Positions 36,021 to 45,404 of a DNA stretch of 64,000 bases are shown here, piece after piece. Made by a program: the position numbers and the translations under genes. How positions within the stretch are numbered: position 1 is the first letter of the stretch; each line of letters starts with the position of its first letter. Location: NCBI GenBank assembly GCA_029233925.1, contig JARGOX010000006.1, forward strand, positions 186,001 through 250,000, read 5' to 3'. The notes below the pieces were generated by a model, which saw only the letters and a program-made list of their open reading frames with translations, was not told where the DNA came from and did not search any database. The stretch comes from Rhizobiaceae bacterium. Its GTDB lineage: Bacteria; Pseudomonadota; Alphaproteobacteria; Rhizobiales; Rhizobiaceae.

Positions 36021-37468
36021 GATATTGTACTCCGTAGGGCCGGATATGTTTTCCGGTATTGTTGATAGGCATCATCGAACGCCGAAAGAAAATCGGCGTC
36101 CGGTTCAATCGTGTGGTCTGTGGCGGGCGGCGTACACAGGGACAGCCCCTTTGCACCAATGGACGCCAGCATGCCGAGGCGGGCCGCACCAAAGGCAGCA
36201 CCGACTTCGCCTGCAGCGGGAACATCGATGGGCACGTTGAGGGCTGTCGCAATGGTCTTCAACCAGAAGCCGGACCGCGAACCGCCACCGCTGGCCAGCA
36301 ACCGGTCGACTTTCGTGCCGACTGTGCCCAAGGCCTCGAGGTTATCGCGAAAGGCAAAGGCAACACCCTGCAGGATCGCTGCCGTTATGGCTGGACGATC
36401 CGTTGCGTGAGAAATATTGGTCAGGGCGCCGCGGATGGCGGCGTCATTATGGGGGGTGCGTTCACCGGACAGATAAGGCAGGAAGATCGCACCAGGAGCG
36501 CGCAAGGTGTCGCCCAGTTCTCCGGTCAATTCGGCAGCCGACCGGCCGGTAATGCCCGCAAACCAGTTCAGCGTATCGGTTGCCGACAGGATGACGCCCA
36601 TCTGATGCCATCGCTCTGCAATGGCATGGCAGAAGGTGTGAACCGCACTGTCCGCATTGGGACGATAGCTGTCATTGGCCGCAAAGATCACACCGGAGGT
36701 ACCAAGAGAGACAAAGGCCTGCCCCTCCGCAATCGTTCCCATGCCAATCGCAGTCGCGGCATTGTCTCCTGCACCGCCTGCAACCACGACATTTCCTGCC
36801 ATACCCCATTCTGCCGCCAGCGCCCCGCGAAGCACGCCGCTGACATCGCTCCCCTCGACCAGTCGCGGCATGTGCGAAATATTCATGTCGCAGGCATCCA
36901 GCAAGGGGGATGCCCAGACCCGTTTTCCGACATCCAGCCAGCTCGTCCCGGACGCATCAGACATATCCGATACATATTCGCCGGTCAGCCAAAGGCGCAG
37001 GTAATCCTTGGGCAGCAGCACCTTGCCGGTCTTTGCAAAGATGTCCGGCTCATTGTTTTTGACCCACAGCAGCTTGGGGGCGGTAAATCCCGGAAAGACA
37101 ATGTTGCCCGAAAGGTCGCGAAACAATGGGTTGCTGTCCAACAGGGCGGCTTCCGCATGACTGCGCGTATCGTTCCACAATATGCAGGGGCGCAGAACAC
37201 GGTCGCAATCATCCAGCAAGGTGGCGCCATGCATATGACCGGACAGGCCTATGCCTGAAACCGCTGCCAACAATGGCGCATGGTCTGATTTGAGCTGCAG
37301 CAGCGCCTTTTGCGTCGCTGATATCCAGTCTGCCGGGTCCTGTTCGGACCAGCCGGCAGCCGGTCGTGAGACATCCAGATCGGCAGAAGCACTCGCGACA
37401 ATAGCCTGATTGTCATTAATGATCAGCGCCTTGACACTGGACGTGCCAAGATCAATTCCAAGATACAT
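36017..37468 (-). CDS. xylB: Xylulokinase XylB
   Basis: This FGGY carbohydrate kinase of about 483 residues has the N-terminal phosphate loop [52 protein letters not shown] and [18 protein letters not shown] near the C-terminus. It phosphorylates D-xylulose to xylulose 5-phosphate. The ATG at 37468 is set by GGGAGG five bases upstream. An in-frame ATG at 37483 is less likely. It follows the transporter ATPase gene by 70 bases. Confidence 0.94.
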   Translation of the reverse strand: MYLGIDLGTSSVKALIINDNQAIVASASADLDVSRPAAGWSEQDPADWISATQKALLQLKSDHAPLLAAVSGIGLSGHMHGATLLDDCDRVLRPCILWNDTRSHAEAALLDSNPLFRDLSGNIVFPGFTAPKLLWVKNNEPDIFAKTGKVLLPKDYLRLWLTGEYVSDMSDASGTSWLDVGKRVWASPLLDACDMNISHMPRLVEGSDVSGVLRGALAAEWGMAGNVVVAGGAGDNAATAIGMGTIAEGQAFVSLGTSGVIFAANDSYRPNADSAVHTFCHAIAERWHQMGVILSATDTLNWFAGITGRSAAELTGELGDTLRAPGAIFLPYLSGERTPHNDAAIRGALTNISHATDRPAITAAILQGVAFAFRDNLEALGTVGTKVDRLLASGGGSRSGFWLKTIATALNVPIDVPAAGEVGAAFGAARLGMLASIGAKGLSLCTPPATDHTIEPDADFLSAFDDAYQQYRKTYPALRSTIS

Positions 37469-37538
37469 GTTACCTCCCATCATGCCACATGCCGAACGAA
37501 CCAGCGCGCAGCGACCCGGGCAACAGCCCGGGGCATTT

Positions 37539-38327
37539 CTATGAGGCCAGCGCGCCCGGGCCCGGTATGGCCGCCGGCGGGCATTTGCCGAGAATGATCA
37601 TCCCCAGAACCTCATCCTTGTTGACGTCTTCCGTTCTGGCATGCCCCACAACCTGTCCGTTTTTCATCACGGTGACACGGTCGGCCAGATCAAAGACATC
37701 GTGGATATCATGACTGACGAGGAATATGCCGATCCCTTCCGACTTGAGTTGCAGAATCAGCTCCGACACATGTGCCGTCTCCTCCGGACCAAGGGCTGCG
37801 GTCGGCTCATCCATGATCAGGATGCGCGCATTGAACAGAATGGCACGGGCAATGGCGACCGATTGCCGTTGCCCGCCCGACAGCGCCTTGACCGGCTCCT
37901 TGAATCGCTGGAAGCGCGGGTTAAGCCGTCCCATGACATCACGGGCGCGGGCTTCCATCGCCACATCATCCAGCGTTCCCCAGGGGGTCAGCAGTTCACG
38001 ACCGAGATACAGATTGCCTGCCGTATCGACATTGTCCGCAAGTGCAAGCGTCTGATAGATCGTCTCGATGCCGAAGGCTTTGGCATCCCGCGGATTGTTG
38101 ATCGCGACTTCCTTGCCATCGATGTGAATGACGCCCTTGTCGCGCCGGTAGGCACCGGAAAGGATCTTGACCAAAGTGGATTTGCCGGCGCCATTGTGCC
38201 CCAGAAGAGCCACCACTTCACCGGCAAAAAGGTCAACCGACGTATCGTCCACCGCCTGGATACCACCAAAGGCGATTGAAATATTGCGCATGTCCACAAG
38301 GGGCTGAGCTTCGGTAACAGAGTTCAT
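37539..38327 (-). CDS. Xylose-type ABC transporter ATP-binding protein (single-domain)
   Basis: This 262-residue ABC ATPase has Walker [15 protein letters not shown], signature [15 protein letters not shown] and Walker [13 protein letters not shown]. Classical XylG has two fused ATPase domains in about 500 residues. This protein has one and resembles the FrcA type that pairs with CUT2 permeases. It must act as a homodimer beneath the permease encoded 18 bases upstream. Placement between binding protein/permease and xylB/xylA indicates xylose or a similar pentose. Confidence 0.88.
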   Translation of the reverse strand: MNSVTEAQPLVDMRNISIAFGGIQAVDDTSVDLFAGEVVALLGHNGAGKSTLVKILSGAYRRDKGVIHIDGKEVAINNPRDAKAFGIETIYQTLALADNVDTAGNLYLGRELLTPWGTLDDVAMEARARDVMGRLNPRFQRFKEPVKALSGGQRQSVAIARAILFNARILIMDEPTAALGPEETAHVSELILQLKSEGIGIFLVSHDIHDVFDLADRVTVMKNGQVVGHARTEDVNKDEVLGMIILGKCPPAAIPGPGALAS

Positions 38328-38345
38328 CTCTTTTCCCCGCGCTTT

Positions 38346-39668
38346 CTAATGTTGAGTCCGACGGTAGAGCGAATCGAGCCAAACCGCGATCACGAGAACA
38401 ATGCCGACAACAATCGCCTGCAGCGGTGTATCAAGCCCCAAAAGGACCATGCCCGATTGCAGCGACTGCATGACGACGGCGCCGATCATCGCGCCGACAA
38501 TCGTGCCGACACCACCTGCCAGCGAGGTGCCGCCAATGACGGCTGCAGCAATGGTCAGCAGTTCGTCCAATGTGCCCTGCGCATTCGTTGCAGCATTCAG
38601 CCGCGCCGTTGAAATCGCCGCCGCAATGGCACACAGAATGCCCATGATGATGAATATCTTCATCGTCACCCATCGTGTATTGATCCCGGCGAAATCCGTT
38701 GCCTCGGGGTTTCCCCCCAGAGCAAAGACATAACGACCGAAACGTGTCCGCGTGGTGATGAAGGTCATGACGATGCCAACAGCGATTGCCACAAGCACCG
38801 GAATGGCAATGCCATGGGCAATCAGCAGATCGGATTCTGCTATCTGCAAATCATTGGCTTCGATATATTTGCGCACGATGCCGATCGGCCAGTAGTAGCT
38901 GTTGACGACCCAAACGGCGCCCAGGATGACGAAACAGCCGATACCGGCAAGAAACGTTTCCGCCCAAAGCGGCCGCAACGGGAATTTGAACCGTTGACGC
39001 TGGCGTCTTGCGTTCCAGATCATTGCGACAATGGCGATACAGGCCACAATGCCCACGGCCCAGCTTGCGGTCGCGCCAATGGACCCGGTCGGGCCACCGC
39101 CCATCAGCCGAAAGGTGGAATCCATCGGTGAAACGGTTCGCCCAGACGTCACCCACCAGGCGGCACCGCGCCATACAAGCAGGCCACCCAGCGTCACAAT
39201 AAAGGCGGGCACGCCGAGATAGGCGATGACATAGCCATGCAGGGCGCCGATCGCAGCCCCTACGGCCACACCGACAGCCAAGGCAATCACCCAGGTGACG
39301 GGATTGTCGAAGCCGATAAGCGCCGGCAATATTTCCGCCTGTGTGACGGCCATGATCATGCCCACGAACCCGAGAATGGATCCGACAGACAGGTCGATAT
39401 TGCGTGTCACGATGACAAGGACCATGCCCGTGGCCATGACGGCCACGGAGGCTGTCTGAACCGACAGGTTCCACAGATTGCGGGGCGTCAGGAACAGGCC
39501 GCCGGAAAAAATATCAAACAATATCCAGATCAGCAGCAAAGCGCCGATCATCCCCAGCATGCGGGTGTCGAGTTCCGTCGCCTTGAAAAAGCGCGCCAGG
39601 ATCGACATCTGCGAAGCGCGGGCCCTGTCGCCTTCAGGCGCGGCCTGCAAGCCCTTGTCGTCCGTCAT
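38346..39668 (-). CDS. xylH: Xylose ABC transporter permease XylH
   Basis: Inner membrane permease of about 440 residues of the CUT2 family, with many hydrophobic segments (LGMIGALLLIWILFDIFSGG, VAVMATGMVLVIVTRNIDLSVGSILG, AVIGGTSLAGGVGTIVGAMIGAVV). The NIDLSVGS motif and the GGTSLAGG loop are typical of ribose/xylose permeases. The start is the ATG at 39668 with GGGAGG upstream. Ten extra codons in the open frame were rejected. It follows xylF, with a terminator-like hairpin between them. Confidence 0.92.
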   Translation of the reverse strand: MTDDKGLQAAPEGDRARASQMSILARFFKATELDTRMLGMIGALLLIWILFDIFSGGLFLTPRNLWNLSVQTASVAVMATGMVLVIVTRNIDLSVGSILGFVGMIMAVTQAEILPALIGFDNPVTWVIALAVGVAVGAAIGALHGYVIAYLGVPAFIVTLGGLLVWRGAAWWVTSGRTVSPMDSTFRLMGGGPTGSIGATASWAVGIVACIAIVAMIWNARRQRQRFKFPLRPLWAETFLAGIGCFVILGAVWVVNSYYWPIGIVRKYIEANDLQIAESDLLIAHGIAIPVLVAIAVGIVMTFITTRTRFGRYVFALGGNPEATDFAGINTRWVTMKIFIIMGILCAIAAAISTARLNAATNAQGTLDELLTIAAAVIGGTSLAGGVGTIVGAMIGAVVMQSLQSGMVLLGLDTPLQAIVVGIVLVIAVWLDSLYRRTQH

Positions 39669-39693
39669 GTCGGGACCTCCCCTGAGATATTTC

Positions 39694-39725
39694 AAAAAAC
39701 GCCGCGATCTTCAAAGACCGCGGCG
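39694..39725 (-). terminator. Intra-operon terminator/attenuator between xylF and xylH
   Basis: On the minus strand CGCCGCGGTCTT and AAGATCGCGGCG form a 12-bp stem (one G-U pair) with a 2-base loop, followed at once by T6. This is a textbook rho-independent shape 28 bases after the xylF stop. It should give more binding protein than membrane components. Confidence 0.82.
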
Positions 39726-39753
39726 CTTCGCACATTCGCCAAGAATGGGCTTA

Positions 39754-40794
39754 TCAGTTACAGGCAGCTGTCATGCCGGCCTTGACGCCCTGGCAGACGA
39801 CATCCTTGGAAACCCAGCCGGCATCGATCACTTCGTTCAGGTTATCCTTTGTGATCGGTACAGGCGCCAGGAATATGGCGTTCATTTCAACGCCGCCCGG
39901 ACCACCCGACCATTTGACCGCACCAGGCACATCGGCCATGCTTGTCCCGTTGGCCAGCAAAGATGCAACGGTTGCAGCGTTCTTGCCAAGTTCGCGGGCA
40001 TCTTTCCAGACTGAAACAGTCTGCGTTCCCAATGCAACGCGGTTCAGCGCGGCATGATCGCCGTCCTGACCCGATACAGGCACGGTGCCGTCCATGCCCT
40101 GCGAGGACAAGGCCGCGACAACACCACCGGCAGTACCGTCATTGGATGCAACAACAGCGTCAACTTCGTTGTTGTTGGCCGTCAGGATCTGCTCCATATT
40201 GCGTTGCGCATTTTCTGGCTTCCAGCCATCAGTATAGGCTTCGCCAACATTCTTGATCTTGCCCGCATCCATGGCGTCCTTGAGAACTTCCACCTGACCG
40301 GAGAACAGGAAATCCGCGTTCGGATCGGCAGCAGAACCCTTGATGAAGGCGTAATTGCCTTCGGGCTTGGCAGCCAGAACGGCACGCGCCTGCATGCGGC
40401 CGACTTCCTTGTTGTCGAATGTGATGTAGAAGGCTTCCGGATTTTCGATCAGCCGATCGTATCCGACAACTGGAATGCCTTCTGCAGATGCTTTTTCAAC
40501 AGCCGGTCCGATGGCGCCGGCATCCTGAGCAAGAATGATCAGAGCATTGGCGCCCTGAGCAATCAGCGCTTCCACATCCGTCAACTGTTTGGAAGCAGAA
40601 GACTGCGCATCAGCAGAGATGTAGCTGTCGCCGGCTGCCTCAATGGCGGCCTTCATCGCAGCTTCGTCTGTCTTCCAGCGTTCTTCCTGGAAATTGGACC
40701 AGGACACACCAATGACTTTGCCATCAGCCAGTGCAGAACCAGCAAAGGAAACAGCAAAAACTGCACCTAAAAGTGCAGCATTAAGGATCTTCAT
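39754..40794 (-). CDS. xylF: Xylose-binding periplasmic protein XylF
   Basis: The 346-residue product from the ATG at 40794 has a signal peptide ([23 protein letters not shown]) followed by [32 protein letters not shown]. It then reads as a type I periplasmic binding protein, with [32 protein letters not shown] and [15 protein letters not shown]. This pattern is XylF-like. It delivers D-xylose to XylH. GGGAGG sits before the ATG, and the longer frame to 40908 enters the divergent promoter. Confidence 0.94.
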   Translation of the reverse strand: MKILNAALLGAVFAVSFAGSALADGKVIGVSWSNFQEERWKTDEAAMKAAIEAAGDSYISADAQSSASKQLTDVEALIAQGANALIILAQDAGAIGPAVEKASAEGIPVVGYDRLIENPEAFYITFDNKEVGRMQARAVLAAKPEGNYAFIKGSAADPNADFLFSGQVEVLKDAMDAGKIKNVGEAYTDGWKPENAQRNMEQILTANNNEVDAVVASNDGTAGGVVAALSSQGMDGTVPVSGQDGDHAALNRVALGTQTVSVWKDARELGKNAATVASLLANGTSMADVPGAVKWSGGPGGVEMNAIFLAPVPITKDNLNEVIDAGWVSKDVVCQGVKAGMTAACN

Positions 40795-40941
40795 ATTAAC
40801 AACCTCCCGGTGAGTGGACCATCGAACCGCCCATTCGGAACGATTGGTCTCGCTTACACATGAGCCATTTAATTCGAGGCTCGAAAAAAATAGTGACTTA
40901 ATCGCCAAGCTGTGTCAACTTGATTTTCATATTGCGCTAAG

Positions 40942-40977
40942 TTGTTGTAATGCAGCAAATATATTGCATTGCAGCAA
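40942..40977. promoter_or_regulatory. Putative XylR operator in xylF-xylR divergent promoter
   Basis: TTGTTGTAATGCA at 40942-40954 and TGCATTGCAGCAA at 40965-40977 match as 11 of 13 in inverted orientation, with a 10-base A/T-rich centre. TGCAGCAA also repeats directly 19 bases apart. The site ends 23 bases before the xylR start and fits binding of a ROK repressor dimer. Confidence 0.65.
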
Positions 40978-41000
40978 TTCATCTCTGAACCCGGGAGGAA

Positions 41001-42254
41001 ATGGGGGCGGTGGCTGAGCTTGAACGATCAGATGATGTGCGCAAGCGCAATCGGGCCCGTATTCTTGGCGTTTTGCGGCACAATAAATCCAGGTCAAGGA
41101 AGGGAATATGTGCGAAAACCGGGCTGAGCGCCTCGACCGTATCGGCCATCACATCGGAACTTCTGGACGAAGGAATTATCGTCATTCTGGAGGCGACGGC
41201 CTCTGAAAACAGCGGCCGGGGCCGGCCGCAGGTTCGCCTCGCGCTGAACCCGGCAGCAGCCCTGGTGGCTTCCATCGTGCTGCAACTTGACCGGGTGTCT
41301 GTGACCATTTCAGACTATGCCGGAAATATCGTCGCCGGCATTGATCGGGCCTTCGAGGCACGCCTTGCCAGCCCCCGGGCCTTTTATGAAATCGTCAAGG
41401 ACGCTACCAAAAGCGCATTGTCTCAATTGCCGTCTGAAGGGCGCGCATTGAAGCGCATCATGCTGGGTGTGCAGGGCGTCACAGACGTCGATGGTACATC
41501 CATGCTCTGGTCGCCGATCACCCCGCATCGCAACCTCGCCTTCAAAGCCGAACTGGAATCCCTATTCAATGCGCATGTCGGGGTCGCCAATGATTGCAGC
41601 ATGATCGCCCGCGCCCTCCACTGGCGGGCCCCCGACCGTTACAACCGAAATTATGCGGCGGTGCTGCTGTCACATGGTATCGGCATGGGGCTCATGCTGA
41701 ATGGCGAACTGGTCAGCGGCATTCGCTCTTCCGGCACCGAATTTGGCCATATATCCTATATCCCCAATGGCGCGCTCTGCCGCTGTGGCCGCACAGGCTG
41801 CATAGAGGCCTACGCAGGCGACTATGCCATCTACCGTCGTTCCCACGCCATCAGCGATGCAAACGAACCCAGAAACGATATCAATGCCCAGCAGATGCGA
41901 GCCGTCCATCTGGCCGCAAGTGCCGGAGATGCCGACGCCATTGCGGCCTACAGGGAGGCAGGACAAGCACTGGGCACCGGCCTGGCCGACATGTATGCCC
42001 TGATGGATTCCTTTCCCGTGGCCTTTGTCGGAAAGGGAACGGAAGCATTTGAATTCATCGAAGTGTCCCTGCGTGAAACAATCAACAAGACCAAGCTGGA
42101 TGTGATTGATGATGACATCGAGATTCACTGTTTTCCGGACGAGAATCCACTGATCATAGACGGCTGCACAATCACCGCACTGTTCGAACTTGACGTCATG
42201 TTTGCCGGGACAAGCAATCCTGCAATGGAGGTTTCCAATTATGCCGACTTCTAA
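41001..42254 (+). CDS. xylR: ROK-family xylose repressor XylR
   Basis: This 417-residue ROK protein has an N-terminal winged helix (RKRNRARILGVLRHNKSRSRKGICAKTGLSASTVSAITSELLDEG, residues about 13-60) and a ROK sugar-sensing domain with the zinc motif CRCGRTGCIEAYAG (about residue 255-268). It is divergent from xylF and should repress the xyl genes without xylose. GGAGG lies only 2 bases before the ATG at 41001, so the in-frame GTG at 41010 is an equally likely start. Its last codons overlap the di-haem oxidoreductase gene. Confidence 0.9.
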   Translation: MGAVAELERSDDVRKRNRARILGVLRHNKSRSRKGICAKTGLSASTVSAITSELLDEGIIVILEATASENSGRGRPQVRLALNPAAALVASIVLQLDRVSVTISDYAGNIVAGIDRAFEARLASPRAFYEIVKDATKSALSQLPSEGRALKRIMLGVQGVTDVDGTSMLWSPITPHRNLAFKAELESLFNAHVGVANDCSMIARALHWRAPDRYNRNYAAVLLSHGIGMGLMLNGELVSGIRSSGTEFGHISYIPNGALCRCGRTGCIEAYAGDYAIYRRSHAISDANEPRNDINAQQMRAVHLAASAGDADAIAAYREAGQALGTGLADMYALMDSFPVAFVGKGTEAFEFIEVSLRETINKTKLDVIDDDIEIHCFPDENPLIIDGCTITALFELDVMFAGTSNPAMEVSNYADF

Positions 42255-43674
42255 AGCTCTTCTGACCGGATTGTTCATGTTGGCAGCCTTGGTTGCGCCT
42301 GCCACTGCAAAGGATTCGACCATACCCGATCCCTGGTCGGAAAAGACAATCGGCGCTCATGTGGATCCGGAAAAATATTCAGGAACACTGTCAAAGGACA
42401 AATTGCAGTCCTTGACGACCATAGGCGAGGCTCTGTTCAAGGCCAGATTTACAACCATTGACGGCGTTGGCCGACCGATGGCCACCCAGGCCATCATTCC
42501 AACAAAACGCAAAAGACCGCCGCAGCAATCATTCCAACGGCTGGCCGGCATGGATTCCAATGCCTGCTCGTCCTGCCACAATGATCCGATCATCGGCGGT
42601 GCGGGCGATTTCGTCACCAATGTTTTCGTTTCCGAAGGTTTTACCAACGCTGACTTCGACAGCACCGACCCGCAATTTTCCAATGAACGCAACACCAATC
42701 ATCTGATGGGTGCGGGGCTCATCGAACTGCTCGCCCGTGAAATGAGCGCCGATCTGCAAGACCAGCGTCGCGCTGCCCTGGAAGCGGCACGGGCCAGCGG
42801 CAAGCCGCAGGTGGCACAGCTCAACAGCAAAGGCGTCGATTTCGGAAAAATCATCGCAGGCCCTGACGGTATCGTCGACCTGTCAGCAATCGATGGTGTC
42901 GATACGGATCTGGTCATCCGCCCGTTCAGCCAGAAAGGCGTCATTGGTTCGCTCAGACAATTCACCGTCAATGCACTCAATCATCATCACGGCATGCAGG
43001 CGGAAGAACGTTTTGGCGCAAGATGGACCGGAGAAAATGACTTTGATGCGGACGGGATAGAGGGTGAAATGACCCGCGGCGACATTTCCGCGCTGGTCGC
43101 CTGGCAGGCCACGCTGAAACCGCCAATACAGCTTGCGCCGGAAAATGCGCAATGGCGGCAACTGGCGCTGGAAGGCTCCGAATTGCTTGACGAGACTGGT
43201 TGCACACAATGTCACCGGCGGCATCTGCCGCTGAACAGTCTGTCTTTTGTTGATCCCGGTCCGCTCGACAGCGCAGGCACCTTGCGCCAGGGCGACGTCA
43301 GCCAAACCGCGACCTATGACCTGGCGCTCATGGCGTGGTCAGCGGCCCTTCCCCGTGATGAGAGCGGAGCCGTCCTTGTGCCGCTTTTTGGTGACCTCAA
43401 GCGGCACACCATTGCCGATCAGCAAATCGCCCATCTCGGCAATGAATTGCTCGGCCAGCGCTTCGTGGATCGGGACGTCTTCATGACCGGTGAATTATGG
43501 GGCATCGCATCAACGGCCCCCTTTGGACATCGTGGTGATCTGTCAACGCTTGACGAGGTTATCCGGGTGCATGGCGGCGACGCACGCCAAAGCCGGGATC
43601 GCTACATGGAACTGGACGATGCCCAACGGGTGGCGCTCATTGCCTATCTGAAAACCCTGGTGATTGAACCATGA
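42241..43674 (+). CDS. Di-haem oxidoreductase family protein (DHOR, MauG-related)
   Basis: The 477-residue protein from the ATG at 42241 has a signal peptide (MPTSKALLTGLFMLAALVAPATA) and two c-type haem motifs, CSSCH at residues 109-113 and CTQCH at 321-325, in the layout of the DHOR family (Pfam PF06537). The family is related to di-haem cytochrome c peroxidases and MauG. It should be periplasmic. Its reaction is unknown, but peroxide-dependent oxidation of a partner protein or substrate is plausible. GGAGG is 9 bases before this ATG, which sits inside the 3-prime end of xylR. Its stop overlaps the next start (ATGA). Confidence 0.87.
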   Translation: MPTSKALLTGLFMLAALVAPATAKDSTIPDPWSEKTIGAHVDPEKYSGTLSKDKLQSLTTIGEALFKARFTTIDGVGRPMATQAIIPTKRKRPPQQSFQRLAGMDSNACSSCHNDPIIGGAGDFVTNVFVSEGFTNADFDSTDPQFSNERNTNHLMGAGLIELLAREMSADLQDQRRAALEAARASGKPQVAQLNSKGVDFGKIIAGPDGIVDLSAIDGVDTDLVIRPFSQKGVIGSLRQFTVNALNHHHGMQAEERFGARWTGENDFDADGIEGEMTRGDISALVAWQATLKPPIQLAPENAQWRQLALEGSELLDETGCTQCHRRHLPLNSLSFVDPGPLDSAGTLRQGDVSQTATYDLALMAWSAALPRDESGAVLVPLFGDLKRHTIADQQIAHLGNELLGQRFVDRDVFMTGELWGIASTAPFGHRGDLSTLDEVIRVHGGDARQSRDRYMELDDAQRVALIAYLKTLVIEP

Positions 43675-45326
43675 ACAAGACATCCGCCTTCTGCATAACC
43701 ACAGCACTGTTGATGAGTGGCTGGGCCTTGATGGCCCATGCCGCCGATGAAGCCAGGCAAACAGCTGTGCAAATGGATGTTCCCGTCATGGCTGAACAGG
43801 CAAAGGCTGCAGGCCTCGAACACAGCTACACGGGCCCCTGGGAATATTTCGTCGGTGGTGGAGCAGCGTCCCTTGATTGCAACGGCGACCGTTTTCCAGA
43901 CCTGATGCTGGCCGGCGGAACCAGCAAGGTGCAACTCTTCGTCAATGAAAGCAAACCGGCAGGACCGCTGAAATTTACCCCTCAAAAACTGGATATCAGC
44001 GACACGGAACTGGAGAGCGTGACCGGGCTTTATCCGATCGACCTGAACAATGACGGTTTCAAGGATGTCGTCATGCTGCGCCTTGGCCGCAACATCATTT
44101 TGAAAGGCGGACCCGATTGCAGCTTCAGCAATGCCAACCGCGAATTTGCCTTTGACGGCGGACGCGCCTGGACAACGGCCTTCGCTGCCACTTTTGAAAG
44201 GGACCAGCCCTTCCCCACCCTCGCCTTCGGCAATTATGTCGACCGCTCGGCACCGGGATCGCCCTGGGGCACCTGCCACGACAATGTCCTGTTGCGCGCC
44301 CAGGGCACGGACAGCCCGCACTATTCGGAAGCGGACATTCTGACACCCGGTTTTTGCACCCTGTCGATGCTCTTTACCGACTGGAACCGCTCCGGCACAC
44401 CGGCGCTGCGCATGACCAATGACCGGCAATATTACCGCGATGGCGAAGAACAGATGTGGCGTGTCGACCCCGGCAAGCCACCCCGCCTTTTTCGCCGGTC
44501 AGATGGCTGGAAACGGGTCAACATCTGGGGCATGGGGATCGCTGAAGGCGATATCGATGCCGACGGCTTCCCCGAATATGCCCTGACATCCATGGGCGAC
44601 ACCAAACTGCAGACGCTGGACAGTGAAGCAGAAGAAGGGCGTCCGGTTTACCGCGACATCGCCTATGAGCGCCATGCGACCGCCCACCGCCCCTATATAG
44701 GCAGTGATCTCAAACCCTCCACCGGCTGGCACTCCGAATTCGCCGATTTCAACAATGACGGCCTGCTGGACCTCTACATTGCCAAGGGCAATGTGGAAAG
44801 AATGCCTGATTTTGCCGCCTTCGATCCGGACAATCTTTTGCTCGGCCAGCACGACGGGACTTTTGTCGAGGTCGGTGACCGGGCGGGCATCGACCTTGAC
44901 CGGCGGGGCCGCGGGGCAGCGATCGCCGATTTCAACATGGACGGCAATCTCGATCTGGTGGTTGTCAACCGGGAAGCCCCGGCCAGTGTCTTTCGCAATC
45001 TGGGTGGAAAAGCCGACTGGGGCGCCAGACCCATGGGCAACTGGCTGCAGATAGAACTCCAGCAGGACGGCGAAAATATCAACGCGGTTGGAGCGACCAT
45101 CCTCGTCAAGTCCGGCAATGCGACGCGTCTGCGGAAGATACAGACAGGCGGCGGCCACGCTTCCGGTCATGCCGGTTTCGTTCATGTGGGTACTGGCGTC
45201 GCCGAGCGCGCCCAGATCCGCGTGCAATGGCCCGATGGCGAATGGAGCCCACCCTATCGGGTCTTTGCCAATAATTTTGTCATTATTCGTCGCGGTGATG
45301 CCAATGCGCGCTACTGGTATCCTTAG
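43671..45326 (+). CDS. CRTAC1/UnbV-type FG-GAP repeat protein
   Basis: This 551-residue exported protein has a signal peptide (residues 1-24, ending MAHAA) and FG-GAP/VCBS calcium loops such as DCNGDRFPDL, DLNNDGFKDV, DIDADGFPEY, DFNNDGLLDL and DFNMDGNLDL, indicating a beta-propeller. A C-terminal ASPIC/UnbV domain (NWLQIELQQDGENINAVGATILVKSG to VQWPDGEWS) follows. Its start overlaps the stop of the di-haem oxidoreductase (ATGA), so the two are made together and probably act together outside the inner membrane. Function is not known. A substrate or partner of the haem enzyme is an inference. Confidence 0.85.
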   Translation: MNKTSAFCITTALLMSGWALMAHAADEARQTAVQMDVPVMAEQAKAAGLEHSYTGPWEYFVGGGAASLDCNGDRFPDLMLAGGTSKVQLFVNESKPAGPLKFTPQKLDISDTELESVTGLYPIDLNNDGFKDVVMLRLGRNIILKGGPDCSFSNANREFAFDGGRAWTTAFAATFERDQPFPTLAFGNYVDRSAPGSPWGTCHDNVLLRAQGTDSPHYSEADILTPGFCTLSMLFTDWNRSGTPALRMTNDRQYYRDGEEQMWRVDPGKPPRLFRRSDGWKRVNIWGMGIAEGDIDADGFPEYALTSMGDTKLQTLDSEAEEGRPVYRDIAYERHATAHRPYIGSDLKPSTGWHSEFADFNNDGLLDLYIAKGNVERMPDFAAFDPDNLLLGQHDGTFVEVGDRAGIDLDRRGRGAAIADFNMDGNLDLVVVNREAPASVFRNLGGKADWGARPMGNWLQIELQQDGENINAVGATILVKSGNATRLRKIQTGGGHASGHAGFVHVGTGVAERAQIRVQWPDGEWSPPYRVFANNFVIIRRGDANARYWYP

Positions 45327-45404
45327 AGGAAGGCCAGACTTGTCAAAACTTGATGCCAATGCAAGATTGTTGCGTGTTGCTGGCAGAAAAGGCAGTCCTG
45401 ACAA

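Noticed and set aside
36059-37258. A 399-codon plus-strand frame over xylB
   Set aside because: It is the antisense shadow of xylulokinase, rich in Gln/Gly/Arg and without any motif.
45327-45404. Frameshift that might restore a signal peptide to the beta-helix protein
   Set aside because: All three frames upstream were read and none gives a hydrophobic leader, so a single frameshift does not explain it.
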